Below, piece after piece: positions 6,805 through 13,924 of a stretch of 18,458 nucleotides of DNA. The stretch covers positions 1 to 18,458 of the forward strand of contig DIFQ01000052.1 in NCBI GenBank assembly GCA_002419215.1, given 5' to 3'. How positions within the stretch are numbered: position 1 is the stretch's first letter; every line of letters starts with the position of its first letter. A program made the translations under genes and the position numbers. The notes under the pieces are model-generated. The model was not told the origin of the DNA. It was given only the letters and a program-made list of their open reading frames with translations, and did not search any database. The DNA comes from Syntrophaceae bacterium UBA5744. Its GTDB lineage: Bacteria > Desulfobacterota > Syntrophia > Syntrophales > UBA2192.

Positions 6805-7578
6805 CTACATGGCCCGGATCAGCAGGCCGATCTGCCCGGACAGGTTCGAGAAGAGACCTCCCGCAAGGTACAGGAAAAGGGGGACGGTGAGCCCGAGCCC
6901 GATGAGCCCGATGGCGATCTGGAGGGGAAAGCCGACGACGAGGATGTTGATCTGGGGAACGGTCCGGGCGATGAGCCCGAGCCCGATGTTCGCAAACACC
7001 AGCGCGATCACGATGGGGGACGAGATCTTCACGGCGATGACGAACAGTTCGCGTGACAGCTCAACCAGGCTCTGCACCAGTTCGCCCGTCACGTGGAACC
7101 CGAGAAGAGGCAAAGCGGCGTAGCTCTCCGACACGGCCAGGATCAGAATGTGGTGGCCGTCGACGGCGAGAAAAAGGAGCCCCGCCAGCAGGTACTGAAG
7201 CTCGGCGATGATGGACACCTGGGCGCTGGTGACCGGGTCGATGATGTTGACGATGGAGAAGCCCATCTGGAAACCGACAAGGTCGCCCGCCATCTGGATG
7301 CCCGCGAAAATGAGGCTGCTGGCGTAACCCAGGATGAACCCGATGAACACTTCCCCGGCCATGGTGAACAGCAGGGAAACGAGGTCTGCCGGCATCTCGG
7401 CGGGCCTGGCGACAAAGGGGATGACCAGTACCGTGATGAGGACGGCAAGCCCCCCCTTGATCCGGGCCGGGGTGGTTCGGTCCCCCAGGATGGGGAGCAT
7501 GGCCACAACGGCCGAAATCCGGAGAAAAACGAGAAAAAACAGCTCGATCTGTTCGGGGGTGAAGACGGGAAATTTCAT
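6805..7578 (-). CDS. fliR: Flagellar type III export gate protein FliR
   Basis: FliR of 257 residues, which forms the core export pore with FliP and FliQ. The sequence is almost entirely hydrophobic, with about six membrane segments, starting FTPEQIELFFLVFLRISAVV and including FVARPAEMPADLVSLLFTMA and the family-typical VSIIAELQYLLAGLLFLAVD. I chose the ATG at 7578-7576 (MKFPVFTPEQ), where FliR homology begins and which gives the usual length. The frame is open to 7755, but that extension translates the heptamer array (RVQGTGFRVQGSGYRG) and is spurious. The ribosome-binding site is weak (GAG about 11 bases upstream). Unlike the tightly packed fliO-fliP-fliQ, it is separated from fliQ by 107 bases and from flhB by 336 bases. 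Confidence 0.96.
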   Translation of the reverse strand: MKFPVFTPEQIELFFLVFLRISAVVAMLPILGDRTTPARIKGGLAVLITVLVIPFVARPAEMPADLVSLLFTMAGEVFIGFILGYASSLIFAGIQMAGDLVGFQMGFSIVNIIDPVTSAQVSIIAELQYLLAGLLFLAVDGHHILILAVSESYAALPLLGFHVTGELVQSLVELSRELFVIAVKISSPIVIALVFANIGLGLIARTVPQINILVVGFPLQIAIGLIGLGLTVPLFLYLAGGLFSNLSGQIGLLIRAM

Positions 7579-7631
7579 GGCCGCACTCGCATTGGCCAGG
7601 GTTTCACTGCGGGCGGGGCATGCTGTTTCTC

Positions 7632-7680
7632 CCCTGTACCCTGAACCCTGTACCCTGAACCCTGTACCCTGTACCCTCTT
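7632..7680 (+). repeat. CCCTGTA/CCCTGAA heptamer array between fliQ and fliR
   Basis: Seven 7-bp units, all beginning CCC: four CCCTGTA, two CCCTGAA and a final CCCTCTT. On the minus strand, which is the mRNA sense here, this reads as GGG runs with four-base spacers (TACAGGG, TTCAGGG). Unlike the flhA, flhB and fliK arrays, quadruplex potential therefore lies in the transcript, in the spacer upstream of fliR. It is the longest and most regular array in the window. Confidence 0.9.
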
Positions 7681-7685
7681 ATCCT

Positions 7686-7955
7686 TCACTTTACATAATT
7701 CGGTATGTTCGTAAAAAGGTTGTGGGTGAAGCTCACCAGCTGGTCCATCATCCACGGTGCGGCCAGAAGCAGAGCCAGCATGACGGCGATGATCTTGGGC
7801 ACAAAGGCAAGCGTCATCTCGTGCACCTGGGTGACGGCCTGGAAGACGCTGATCACGAGACCCACGACGAGCCCCACGAGCAGCACCGGCGCCGACACGA
7901 GAAGGGTCACCTTCATCGTCTCCGCTGCGATGCCCATGATCAGATCGGTAGTCAT
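7686..7955 (-). CDS. fliQ: Flagellar type III export gate protein FliQ
   Basis: FliQ of 89 residues, the small two-span export-gate subunit. The two membrane helices are at about 14-36 (VTLLVSAPVLLVGLVVGLVI) and 51-70 (PKIIAVMLALLLAAPWMM), joined by the conserved FQAVTQVHEMTLAFVPK segment. The length matches the family. The ATG at 7955-7953 is preceded by AAGGA with good spacing. It follows fliP after 25 bases, as in most flagellar operons. The stop is followed within a few bases by the CCCTGTA heptamer array. Confidence 0.97.
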   Translation of the reverse strand: MTTDLIMGIAAETMKVTLLVSAPVLLVGLVVGLVISVFQAVTQVHEMTLAFVPKIIAVMLALLLAAPWMMDQLVSFTHNLFTNIPNYVK

Positions 7956-7980
7956 GTTTTCCTTTTCCCCCGCCGGTCCC

Positions 7981-8781
7981 TCAGTGGAAGCTCTGAACGA
8001 GCGAGCCGATGATGAGATACCACCCGTCGACCAGCACGAACAGGAGAAGCTTGAAGGGCAGGCTGATCATGATCGGCGGCAGCATCATCATTCCCATCGA
8101 CAGCAGCACGCTGGCCACAACCATGTCGATGATCAGGAAGGGAATGTAGATGAGAAACCCGATCTGGAAGGCCGTCTTGAGCTCGCTGATCACGAAGGCC
8201 GGAACGAGCGCCGCAAGGCCGACATCGGCCTGTTTTTCCGGTTTCTTCCCCCCGGAGATCTTGATGAACAGCTCCAGATCCTTCTCGCGGGTCTGCTTCA
8301 GCATGAAGTCCCGGATCGGGTCCGTCGCCTTGTCGAAGGCCTGCTGGGTCGAAATCTGCTCGTTCATGTAGGGCTGGATGGCCTCGGTGTTCACCTTTTG
8401 CCAGACGGGCGTCATGATGAAGAAGGTCAGAAAGAGCGCCAGCCCGACGATGATCTGGTTTGCCGGCATCTGCTGGGTTCCCAGGGCATGCCGCAGGATC
8501 GACAGCACGACGACGATCCGGGTGAAGGAGGTGAGCATCATGAGGATCGCCGGGGCGAGGGAGAGCACCGTGAGCAGCAGCAGGAGCTGCATCACCACGG
8601 CCATCTTGCCCGGCTCGCCGGAGCCGTCGCCGATGTTCAGGCTCACCGAGGGAATGGGCATGTTCTGGGCCCCCGCCGGCCCCGCCAGGGCAAGGCACAC
8701 GACGGCGGCGAGAAGAAGCGCGCAGGTGCAGGATCTCGGGAAAAGCTTCTTTGTGGTCGCTCGCGGCTTCCGTCTTTTCAT
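7981..8781 (-). CDS. fliP: Flagellar type III export gate protein FliP
   Basis: FliP of 266 residues, which forms the export pore with FliQ and FliR. A cleavable signal peptide is visible: basic MKRRKPRATTKK, a hydrophobic core, and AGA before Gln39. The mature protein has four hydrophobic segments. Family signatures include LTSFTRIVVVLSILRHALGT and the C-terminal MGMMMLPPIMISLPFKLLLF. The long central periplasmic region (WQKVNTEAIQPYMNEQIS) is normal. The ATG at 8781-8779 overlaps the fliO stop as ATGA, so translation is probably coupled. No separate ribosome site is evident. Confidence 0.97.
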   Translation of the reverse strand: MKRRKPRATTKKLFPRSCTCALLLAAVVCLALAGPAGAQNMPIPSVSLNIGDGSGEPGKMAVVMQLLLLLTVLSLAPAILMMLTSFTRIVVVLSILRHALGTQQMPANQIIVGLALFLTFFIMTPVWQKVNTEAIQPYMNEQISTQQAFDKATDPIRDFMLKQTREKDLELFIKISGGKKPEKQADVGLAALVPAFVISELKTAFQIGFLIYIPFLIIDMVVASVLLSMGMMMLPPIMISLPFKLLLFVLVDGWYLIIGSLVQSFH

Positions 8782-9179
8782 TTTTTATCGAGTTGGGAGC
8801 TTACGAGGCTCAGGGTTTTCAGCTTGCGTTTGTACAGGGTGATCTGGTCGAGGAAGGGCTGCGAATCCTTCTCCCCGGTCCGGGAGGATCTCAGGCGCTC
8901 GAGGGATTCCTCGTCGGTGATGGTGGTGAGCATGGAGATCTGGGTGCCCGTTACGCCGACGACGATCACGCTGCCCAGCACATCGAGGAGCATGATGCTC
9001 GACTTCGGGCCCAGGTAGCGCGTGGACAGGACCCGGATCTTCTGCCCGTCATCCACCCCCGTGCCCGTCTTTTTCATGAGCTTCCGGACGGCCCAGAGAC
9101 CGGCGAGCATCACCCCGAGCACGACGGCCAGGGCCGAGATCATCTTCACGAGCGATGCCAGAAAATCGAAGGTACCCAT
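8778..9179 (-). CDS. fliO: Flagellar export gate assembly protein FliO
   Basis: FliO of 133 residues, a small membrane protein that assists assembly of the FliP ring. One membrane helix at about 8-29 (SLVKMISALAVVLGVMLAGL) is followed by a basic stretch (RKLMKK) and a small cytoplasmic domain with the family pattern KIRVLSTRYLGPKSSIMLLD. The tail is charged and poorly conserved, as usual. Its identity rests on this pattern plus its position between fliN and fliP. The ATG at 9179-9177 has GGAG close upstream. The stop overlaps the fliP start by four bases. Confidence 0.93.
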   Translation of the reverse strand: MGTFDFLASLVKMISALAVVLGVMLAGLWAVRKLMKKTGTGVDDGQKIRVLSTRYLGPKSSIMLLDVLGSVIVVGVTGTQISMLTTITDEESLERLRSSRTGEKDSQPFLDQITLYKRKLKTLSLVSSQLDKK

Positions 9180-9197
9180 GGGACTCCGTTCCCCCTC

Positions 9198-9653
9198 TCA
9201 GCGAAGCTTGAGGATCCGCTCGGCCGGGGAAATGATATCGGTCAGGCGGACGCCGAACTTCTCGTTGATAACGACGACCTCCCCGCGCGCGATCAGCCGT
9301 TGATTCACATAGACGTCCATGGGCTCGCCGGCGATCTTCTGCAGCTCGACAACGGATCCCTGGCCGAGCTGCAGCAATTCATTGATCAGCATCCGGCACC
9401 GGCCCAGCTCGACGGTGAGCGTCAGGGGGATGTCGAGAATGAAGTCGAGATCGAAGCTGCCCTTGCCGCCGCCCGTCTTCTGCAGCTCGTTGAAATCGGG
9501 ATCGCTGACTTCCGCCCTGGGCGCGACCTGCCTGGATTTCTCCAGTTCGTCCTTGACGTCGTCCCAGCCGATTTCGCCCTCCCGCCCGGGCGGGGCGCCC
9601 CCGGTTTCCTTGTTGATCTCCTGCATCAAGCTGTCCACTTCATTCTGTTCCAT
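9198..9653 (-). CDS. fliN: Flagellar motor switch protein FliN
   Basis: FliN of 151 residues, a component of the cytoplasmic C-ring that sets rotation direction and helps dock the export ATPase complex. The C-terminal SpoA domain is textbook (about 75-150: ILDIPLTLTVELG, INELLQLGQGSVVELQKIAG, LIARGEVVVINEKFGVRLTD). The N-terminal 70 residues are charged and variable. I chose the ATG at 9653-9651 (MEQNEVDSLMQEI), which overlaps the fliM end by 14 bases and has AGAGG upstream. A longer TTG start at 9689 would add an unlikely basic leader. It is the short FliN type, not the long FliY type of Bacillus. Confidence 0.96.
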   Translation of the reverse strand: MEQNEVDSLMQEINKETGGAPPGREGEIGWDDVKDELEKSRQVAPRAEVSDPDFNELQKTGGGKGSFDLDFILDIPLTLTVELGRCRMLINELLQLGQGSVVELQKIAGEPMDVYVNQRLIARGEVVVINEKFGVRLTDIISPAERILKLR

Positions 9654-10641
9654 AGTACCGAGCCTCTTTTCCCTGAATCGTTCCCGCAATCTGGATCGCG
9701 CTGTTGCCTTTGTAGACGCCCGGGAAGGCGGTGAGTTTCTGGACGCCCTCCACGAAAATGTCGAGAGGGTCGACGCGGTAGCGATCGAGCATGATGACGT
9801 CGCCCTTCTTGAGGTCGACGACCTCCTTGCCGCTCACCTCGGCCCGCCCCAGCTCCACGATGAGCTCCACCTTCGAGGCCATGAGTCCGTCCTTGAACCG
9901 GTTGGCCCACTCGCGGTCCACCTCCAGCGCGTCGCTCTGGAAGCCCGCCTGCAGCTTCTCCCGCACGGGCTCCAGCATCGAGTAGGGGATGCAGATGGAA
10001 ACGATGCCCGAGGAGAATTCCATCTCGATCTCGAAGTGGACGACGACGACCACGTCGGTGAGCGGCACGATATGGGCGAACTGGGGGTTGATCTCGGAGC
10101 GCTGGTGGCCGATCTTCACTTCGACGATCGCCTTCCAGGCCTTTTCGAAATCGGCAAGCGCGTTGAGAACGACGCGCTTGATCAGGCGGTTTTCAATGGC
10201 GGTGAATTCGCGGCCCTCGATCTTGAAGCTCGACTGCCCCGTGCCGCCGAAGAGAATGTCCACGAGCGCAAAGATCACCTTCGACTCGACGACAAAGATG
10301 GCGCTGCCCCTCAGCGGCTCCATCCGGAAGATGTGGAGGCTCGTCGGAACGGGCAGCGTCTTCAGGAATTCGCCGAACTTCATCATCTCGACGGACAGCG
10401 CGCTCACCCCGACAACCCGGCGAAGAAGCGAAGAAAGGCTCAGCCGGAAGAGGCGGGCGAATTTCTCCGTCGTCATCTCGAAGGTGGGCATCCTCCCCCG
10501 GATGATCCGGTCCTGGCTCGTCAGGTCATAGGGAAGGACATCGCCGGGCTCGCGCTGCTCGCCCCGGTCCGTGTCGATCTCCCCGCCCGAAAGGCCTTTT
10601 AAGAGGACGTCGACTTCTTCTTGCGAGAGGATGTTGGACAT
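9640..10641 (-). CDS. fliM: Flagellar motor switch protein FliM
   Basis: FliM of 333 residues, the C-ring protein that receives phosphorylated CheY. The N-terminal CheY-binding peptide is present (LSQEEVDVLL, residues 5-14). A linker leads to the middle CheC-like domain (containing LFGGTGQSSFKIEGREFTAI) and a C-terminal SpoA domain (VELGRAEVSGKEVVDLKKGD). This implies chemotaxis control even though no che genes lie in the window. The ATG at 10641-10639 lacks a Shine-Dalgarno sequence: the 12 bases upstream are CGGCTTTTCTCA, preceded by a 9-bp tandem array. The stop lies inside the start of fliN. Confidence 0.97.
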   Translation of the reverse strand: MSNILSQEEVDVLLKGLSGGEIDTDRGEQREPGDVLPYDLTSQDRIIRGRMPTFEMTTEKFARLFRLSLSSLLRRVVGVSALSVEMMKFGEFLKTLPVPTSLHIFRMEPLRGSAIFVVESKVIFALVDILFGGTGQSSFKIEGREFTAIENRLIKRVVLNALADFEKAWKAIVEVKIGHQRSEINPQFAHIVPLTDVVVVVHFEIEMEFSSGIVSICIPYSMLEPVREKLQAGFQSDALEVDREWANRFKDGLMASKVELIVELGRAEVSGKEVVDLKKGDVIMLDRYRVDPLDIFVEGVQKLTAFPGVYKGNSAIQIAGTIQGKEARYYGTE

Positions 10642-10654
10642 TGAGAAAAGCCGT

Positions 10655-10690
10655 CTGTTTCGTTTATTTCGTTCGTTTCGTTTATTTCGT
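10655..10690 (+). repeat. Nonamer tandem array upstream of fliM
   Basis: Four 9-bp units ending TTTCGT: CTGTTTCGT, TTATTTCGT, TCGTTTCGT, TTATTTCGT. It can also be read as two 18-bp copies differing at one base. It is AT-rich against a GC-rich background and lies 13 bases from the fliM start codon. Confidence 0.85.
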
Positions 10691-10692
10691 TA

Positions 10693-10709
10693 TGGCGCCG
10701 TCGGCGCCA
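10693..10709. repeat. Perfect 7-bp stem palindrome between two arrays
   Basis: TGGCGCC-GTC-GGCGCCA forms a strong hairpin on either strand. On the minus strand the following sequence is AACGAAATAAACG, not a T-run, so it is not a standard intrinsic terminator. It could be an RNA-processing or mRNA-stability element (inference). Confidence 0.65.
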
Positions 10710-10712
10710 AAC

Positions 10713-10754
10713 CCCTGAGCCTTGTGGCTTGCGGCTTGCGGCTTGTGCCTTCTA
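10713..10754 (+). repeat. GCTTGCG-type heptamer array after fliL
   Basis: Six 7-bp units in phase: CCCTGAG, CCTTGTG, two exact GCTTGCG, GCTTGTG, CCTTCTA. The last unit includes the fliL stop codon (10752-10754). It resembles the arrays after fliR and the motE-like gene in both position and base pattern. Confidence 0.78.
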
Positions 10755-11249
10755 TTGGACAACAAAATCCGTGAAATACACCTGGACGACTTTGCCCTTC
10801 GTCAGTTGACTGTTGAGCCGCATGGCAATCTCTTCCTTGAGACGCTGCTTGCCCTCGAAGTTGTTCACGTCCTTGAAGCCCTTCACGGTGAGCACGCTCA
10901 GGACCATATCGCGCACCTTGGGTTTCATCACGTCGAGTTCGGCCACCGCGAGGGGGTCCGAAAGCTCGAAATTCATGACGACCTTGAGGTACCGGTCCGC
11001 CTCGGCGTCGGCGAGGTTGATGATGAACACATCGGGGGCCCACACCGCGCCGATCGGGGGTTTTGGGGGGGCCTGGGCTTCCTTGTTTGCCGACTTGCTC
11101 ATGAAAAAATAGGCCCCGGCACCGCCACCGCCCAGCACGAGCACGATGACGACGCCGATAATGATCCACTTGAGCTTCGAGCTCTTTTTCTTTTCCTTGC
11201 CGCCCTCGGCAGCCTCTTCCGGTTTGTTCTTTTCCACGTCCTTGGCCAT
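10752..11249 (-). CDS. fliL: Flagellar stator-associated protein FliL
   Basis: FliL of 165 residues, an inner-membrane protein that rings the stator and supports torque. A charged cytoplasmic N-terminus (Lys/Glu-rich, about 1-26) precedes one membrane helix at about 27-50 (LKWIIIGVVIVLVLGGGGAG). A periplasmic stomatin-like domain follows, with the pattern DVFIINLADAEADRYLKVVM and, near the end, RLKEEIAMRLNSQL and VQVYFTDFVVQ, typical of FliL. The ATG at 11249-11247 has GGGGGAG upstream. It is the first recognisable gene of the third block, about 165 bases downstream of the start predicted from the sigma-54 promoter at 11426-11441. Confidence 0.96.
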   Translation of the reverse strand: MAKDVEKNKPEEAAEGGKEKKKSSKLKWIIIGVVIVLVLGGGGAGAYFFMSKSANKEAQAPPKPPIGAVWAPDVFIINLADAEADRYLKVVMNFELSDPLAVAELDVMKPKVRDMVLSVLTVKGFKDVNNFEGKQRLKEEIAMRLNSQLTKGKVVQVYFTDFVVQ

Positions 11250-11425
11250 GGCTCCCCCGGTTCATTTTTCTGATTTTCTTGAACTCGGCACACACCGACA
11301 GGGTGCGCTGCATACCGGGCCCGGGCAGATTGACCTCGAACAATCCGCTCCTGCACCACCCGGCCCTCCGTGAACAGGCCTGTGAGCGAAATCCACGGGC
11401 GCACCACGGGGGCACACTCGATATG

Positions 11426-11441
11426 AGCAAATTCCATACCA
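11426..11441 (-). promoter_or_regulatory. Sigma-54 promoter for fliL onward
   Basis: TGGTATGGAATTTGCT on the minus strand matches the consensus TGGCACG-N4-TTGCW, with the invariant GG and GC exactly ten bases apart. Transcription would start near 11414. The likely unit is fliL through fliA and beyond. The 165-base untranslated leader is long, so a further start cannot be excluded. Confidence 0.75.
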
Positions 11442-11573
11442 ATCGAAACAGATGGATTTTCAAGAGATTCCGGCAGGCAGAGCCCGCCGGCAGAAGGGTG
11501 TGAAGGGGGGTGGCCGCAACGCGCGGCCGACCCTGCGCGGAAAAGCACGCGGCGAGGGGGCCGCGGAGCTCCC

Positions 11574-11596
11574 TTGACGGGTCAACAATTTGACGG
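11574..11596. promoter_or_regulatory. Probable activator site resembling a FleQ box
   Basis: Three half-sites alternate: TTGAC-GG-GTCAA-CAAT-TTGAC. The inner palindrome GTCAACAATTTGAC (11581-11594) agrees at 12 of 14 positions, counting the free position, with the Pseudomonas FleQ consensus GTCaNTAAAtTGAC as I recall it. It lies about 170 bases upstream of the predicted sigma-54 transcription start, a normal distance for an enhancer-binding activator. The bound protein is inferred. Confidence 0.55.
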
Positions 11597-11615
11597 TACG
11601 GAACGGGGCGCCGGG

Positions 11616-11651
11616 TGCCCCCTTCATGCGGCTTACCGCAATCCGGGGGCA
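11616..11651 (-). terminator. Nested GC hairpin after flgE (possible termination or 3'-end stabilising element)
   Basis: A 7-bp outer stem (TGCCCCC with GGGGGCA) encloses a 5-bp inner stem (TGCGG with CCGCA), starting 16 bases after the flgE stop. The downstream sequence on the minus strand is GC-rich without a T-run, so it is not a standard Rho-independent terminator. The position at the end of the hook block makes a 3'-end role plausible. Confidence 0.4.
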
Positions 11652-11666
11652 ACCTGACCCGTTATG

Positions 11667-13193
11667 TTATCGCTTGGTATTCATCAGTGCCGTCATCATG
11701 TCGTCCGTCGTCGTGATGACCTTGGCGCTTGCCTGGTAGGCCCTCTGGGCCGTGATCATGTTGATGAACTCCGTTCCGATGTCGGTGTTCGACATCTCCA
11801 GGGAACTCGATTTCACTTCGCCGAGCCCCCCGGAGCCCGGCGTGTTCACGATGGCCTGGCCGGAGGTGAGGGTGGAGCTGAAGAGGTTCTGACCCATCTT
11901 CTTGAGGCCCCAGGGGTTGGCAAAGTCCGCCAGGGCAATCTGGCCCAGCGAGGTCGTCTGGCCGTTGGTGAAGTAGCCCGTGATGGTGCCGTCCCTCTCG
12001 ACGGCAAGGCTCCGGAGCACGCCCGAGGGGTAACCGTCATTGGTGAGGGCCTTCACCGTCGAGGTGGAGGCATACCCGGTGATGGTCTCGGCGGTCTCGG
12101 ACAACATGTCCCAGGTGAGCGTATTGCCGACCCCGATGACGGCGCCGTTGGGGAGGGTGCCGAAGGTGATGGCGTTGTTGGCCGGCGTCGCGGTCGTTGA
12201 GTCAAGGGTCACTGTCGCCGTCTCGGTTGCGGCCCAGGTCCCGGAGAGCCTCACCGTGATGTCGGTCCCGCCCGAGCCGTCGAGGTCAACCCCGACATCC
12301 ACATAGCCCGCACCGGCGGTGTAACCCACCACTTCGGCGTCGGGGTACTGCGTCGAAGCCACCGCGCACGATGTGCCGCTTGTGTACGTGAGCGTGAAGG
12401 TCCCGTCCTGCCATACCTGGCCCTCGTGCCCCGCTGCGATGGAGGCCGAGGCGGTGCCTGCCGCCGAGGTCTCCGTGGTGGTGGGGGCGGCGGTTGTCGA
12501 CATGTACTGCAAGTTCCCGTAGGCGTCAAACTGTACCCCCGTGAATGTCTGGGCCGTGGCGGCCTCGCCGTCCAGGGTTACCGCAACGCCCCACTGGCCG
12601 GCGCCGCCCGTCTTCATGTACGTGACGGCAAGCGTGTGGGCCGCCCCGAGGGAGTCATAGACCGTCTGGGAGGAATTAAACGTGTCTCCGGCCTCTGCCC
12701 TGGCGTCGAGATTGAGGCCCACGGAGAAAGTCGTCGATGTTTCCGGCTCGGATTGCGCGCCGCTCGTGTTGATGTCCCCCAGGGTGGCCGAGTTGGCCGC
12801 GTAGCCCTGCACGCGGAAGTTGTTGATGTCGACAAGGTAGCCATCCCCGTCGATGTGCATGGCGCCGGCCCGGGTAAAGTACTGGGATGCCTCGTCGTCG
12901 TCTTCGACGATGAAGAAGCCGCCGCCGTCGATGGCCAGGTCCAGCCCGCTCGAGGTGGACTCCAGGGAGCCCTGGCTGAACTGGGTGGCCACGTCGGCCA
13001 TGCTGACGCCCTGTCCGATCTGCATGAGGCCCGACGAGCCGCCGGAGAGGCTCTGGCTCAGCACGTTGGCGAAGTAGGCTTTCCCCGACTTGAAGCCCAT
13101 CGTGTTGGAGTTGGCGATGTTGTTCCCGATGACGTCCATCTGCTTGGAGCTGGCATTCAACCCCGAAATGGCGATCCAAAGTGCGCTTCCCAT
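11667..13193 (-). CDS. flgE: Flagellar hook protein FlgE
   Basis: FlgE of 508 residues, the subunit of the hook. The N-terminal rod/hook signature is clear (ALWIAISGLNASSKQMDVIG, then NNIANSNTMGFKSGKAYF), followed by IDGGGFFIVEDD at about 90-101. The C-terminal D0 helix is intact (SSLEMSNTDIGTEFINMITA, then QRAYQASAKVITTTDDM). The central surface region is rich in Thr, Ala and Gly and makes the protein about 100 residues longer than Salmonella FlgE (about 403), consistent with an enlarged outer domain. The ATG at 13193-13191 has GGAGG eight bases upstream. It follows flgD after 39 bases. It is exported by the type III apparatus and has no signal peptide, as expected. Confidence 0.96.
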   Translation of the reverse strand: MGSALWIAISGLNASSKQMDVIGNNIANSNTMGFKSGKAYFANVLSQSLSGGSSGLMQIGQGVSMADVATQFSQGSLESTSSGLDLAIDGGGFFIVEDDDEASQYFTRAGAMHIDGDGYLVDINNFRVQGYAANSATLGDINTSGAQSEPETSTTFSVGLNLDARAEAGDTFNSSQTVYDSLGAAHTLAVTYMKTGGAGQWGVAVTLDGEAATAQTFTGVQFDAYGNLQYMSTTAAPTTTETSAAGTASASIAAGHEGQVWQDGTFTLTYTSGTSCAVASTQYPDAEVVGYTAGAGYVDVGVDLDGSGGTDITVRLSGTWAATETATVTLDSTTATPANNAITFGTLPNGAVIGVGNTLTWDMLSETAETITGYASTSTVKALTNDGYPSGVLRSLAVERDGTITGYFTNGQTTSLGQIALADFANPWGLKKMGQNLFSSTLTSGQAIVNTPGSGGLGEVKSSSLEMSNTDIGTEFINMITAQRAYQASAKVITTTDDMMTALMNTKR

Positions 13194-13232
13194 CTAAGTG
13201 TCCTCCTGGTTTCCCTGGTCTTGTTCCCGGTG

Positions 13233-13895
13233 TCAATTCGTGCTGGTTTTCTTCACGGAGACGACGTCGCCGAAGCCGATCTCCCGGCCGCCCACGCTCA
13301 GGTAGGTCGCACCGTCACGGTAGTTCACTCCCGTCACCTCTCCCTGGACCATGGCGTCGGCAGCGACGGCTTTTCCGGCGCTGTCGGCGGCGCTCACCTC
13401 GAAGGTGCAGCTGCCCGCGACGGAGCTTGGGGGCGTCCACGTCAGGGTGTTCATGCCCTGTTTCTGGTTCTTGAAGGCCAGGGCGTCCACGAGTTCGCCG
13501 TTGGCGTTGTAGATGCGGACGAGCCCCTGGGCGGCATCGCTGCTGAGGACGTAGCTCAGATCAACAGGCTTGCCCTGGGCCACGATCGTGTCCCCTTTTG
13601 CCAGGACCTCGCGGCCGATGAGGTTCACCGCCTGCGTGTTGCCCAGCGACTGCTGCTGCTTGGTGAAGGAGCTCAGTTGGGTGTTGATGTTCTGGAGCTG
13701 CTCGAGGCTGGAGAACTGGGCAAGTTGCGCCGTGAAGGCCGTGCCGTCCATGGGGTTCAGCGGATCCTGGTGCTTGAGCTGGGCGATGAGCATTTTCATG
13801 AACTCGTCCTTGCCCAGGATGGTCTTGGTGCCCGTCGTCGAGGTGGCCGTCGTCGCCGCGCTGGTTGCGGCCTGTACCGTGCTCGTGTCACTCAT
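13233..13895 (-). CDS. flgD: Flagellar hook cap (scaffold) protein FlgD
   Basis: FlgD of 220 residues, the temporary cap needed to polymerise FlgE into the hook. The diagnostic N-terminal core is at about 28-72 (LGKDEFMKMLIAQLKHQDPL, then NPMDGTAFTAQLAQFSSLEQ). The first 25 residues are a Ser/Thr/Ala-rich secretion leader. The C-terminal half contains the beta-rich domains usual in FlgD (for example GLVRIYNANGELV, and VTGVNYRDGATYLSVGGREI). The ATG at 13895-13893 has GGAGG nine bases upstream. It lies between fliK and flgE, 29 bases after fliK, the standard hook-gene arrangement. Confidence 0.97.
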   Translation of the reverse strand: MSDTSTVQAATSAATTATSTTGTKTILGKDEFMKMLIAQLKHQDPLNPMDGTAFTAQLAQFSSLEQLQNINTQLSSFTKQQQSLGNTQAVNLIGREVLAKGDTIVAQGKPVDLSYVLSSDAAQGLVRIYNANGELVDALAFKNQKQGMNTLTWTPPSSVAGSCTFEVSAADSAGKAVAADAMVQGEVTGVNYRDGATYLSVGGREIGFGDVVSVKKTSTN

Positions 13896-13924
13896 GATTC
13901 AACTCCTCCCGGTTTTTCTTTCCT

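Larger units (their letters stand above)
10642..10751. other. Intergenic spacer fliL-fliM made almost wholly of repeats and a palindrome
   Basis: These 110 bases consist of a GCTTGCG-type heptamer array next to fliL, a perfect palindrome (10693-10709), and a 9-bp-period AT-rich array next to fliM. Little remains that is not part of one of these. No promoter or terminator pattern is evident. Confidence 0.75.
11250..11666. other. Regulatory spacer flgE-fliL
   Basis: These 417 bases hold no convincing gene. In transcription order they contain a nested hairpin just after flgE (11616-11651), a cluster of TTGAC/GTCAA half-sites (11574-11596), about 130 GC-rich bases, a sigma-54 promoter (11426-11441), and a leader of about 165 bases before fliL. 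In Bacillus the small flbD/swrD gene sits at this junction, and many other bacteria have motA/motB nearby. I found no frame resembling these. One minus frame near 11250-11350 reads SGLFEVNLPGPGMQ, faintly PilZ-like, but it has no proper start and overlaps fliL. Confidence 0.7.

Noticed and set aside
11099..11548. A possible small gene or PilZ remnant in the flgE-fliL gap, including a frame reading SGLFEVNLPGPGMQ
   Set aside because: There is no credible start or ribosome site, no RxxxR motif of PilZ, and the frame runs out of phase into fliL. The resemblance is too slight to call.
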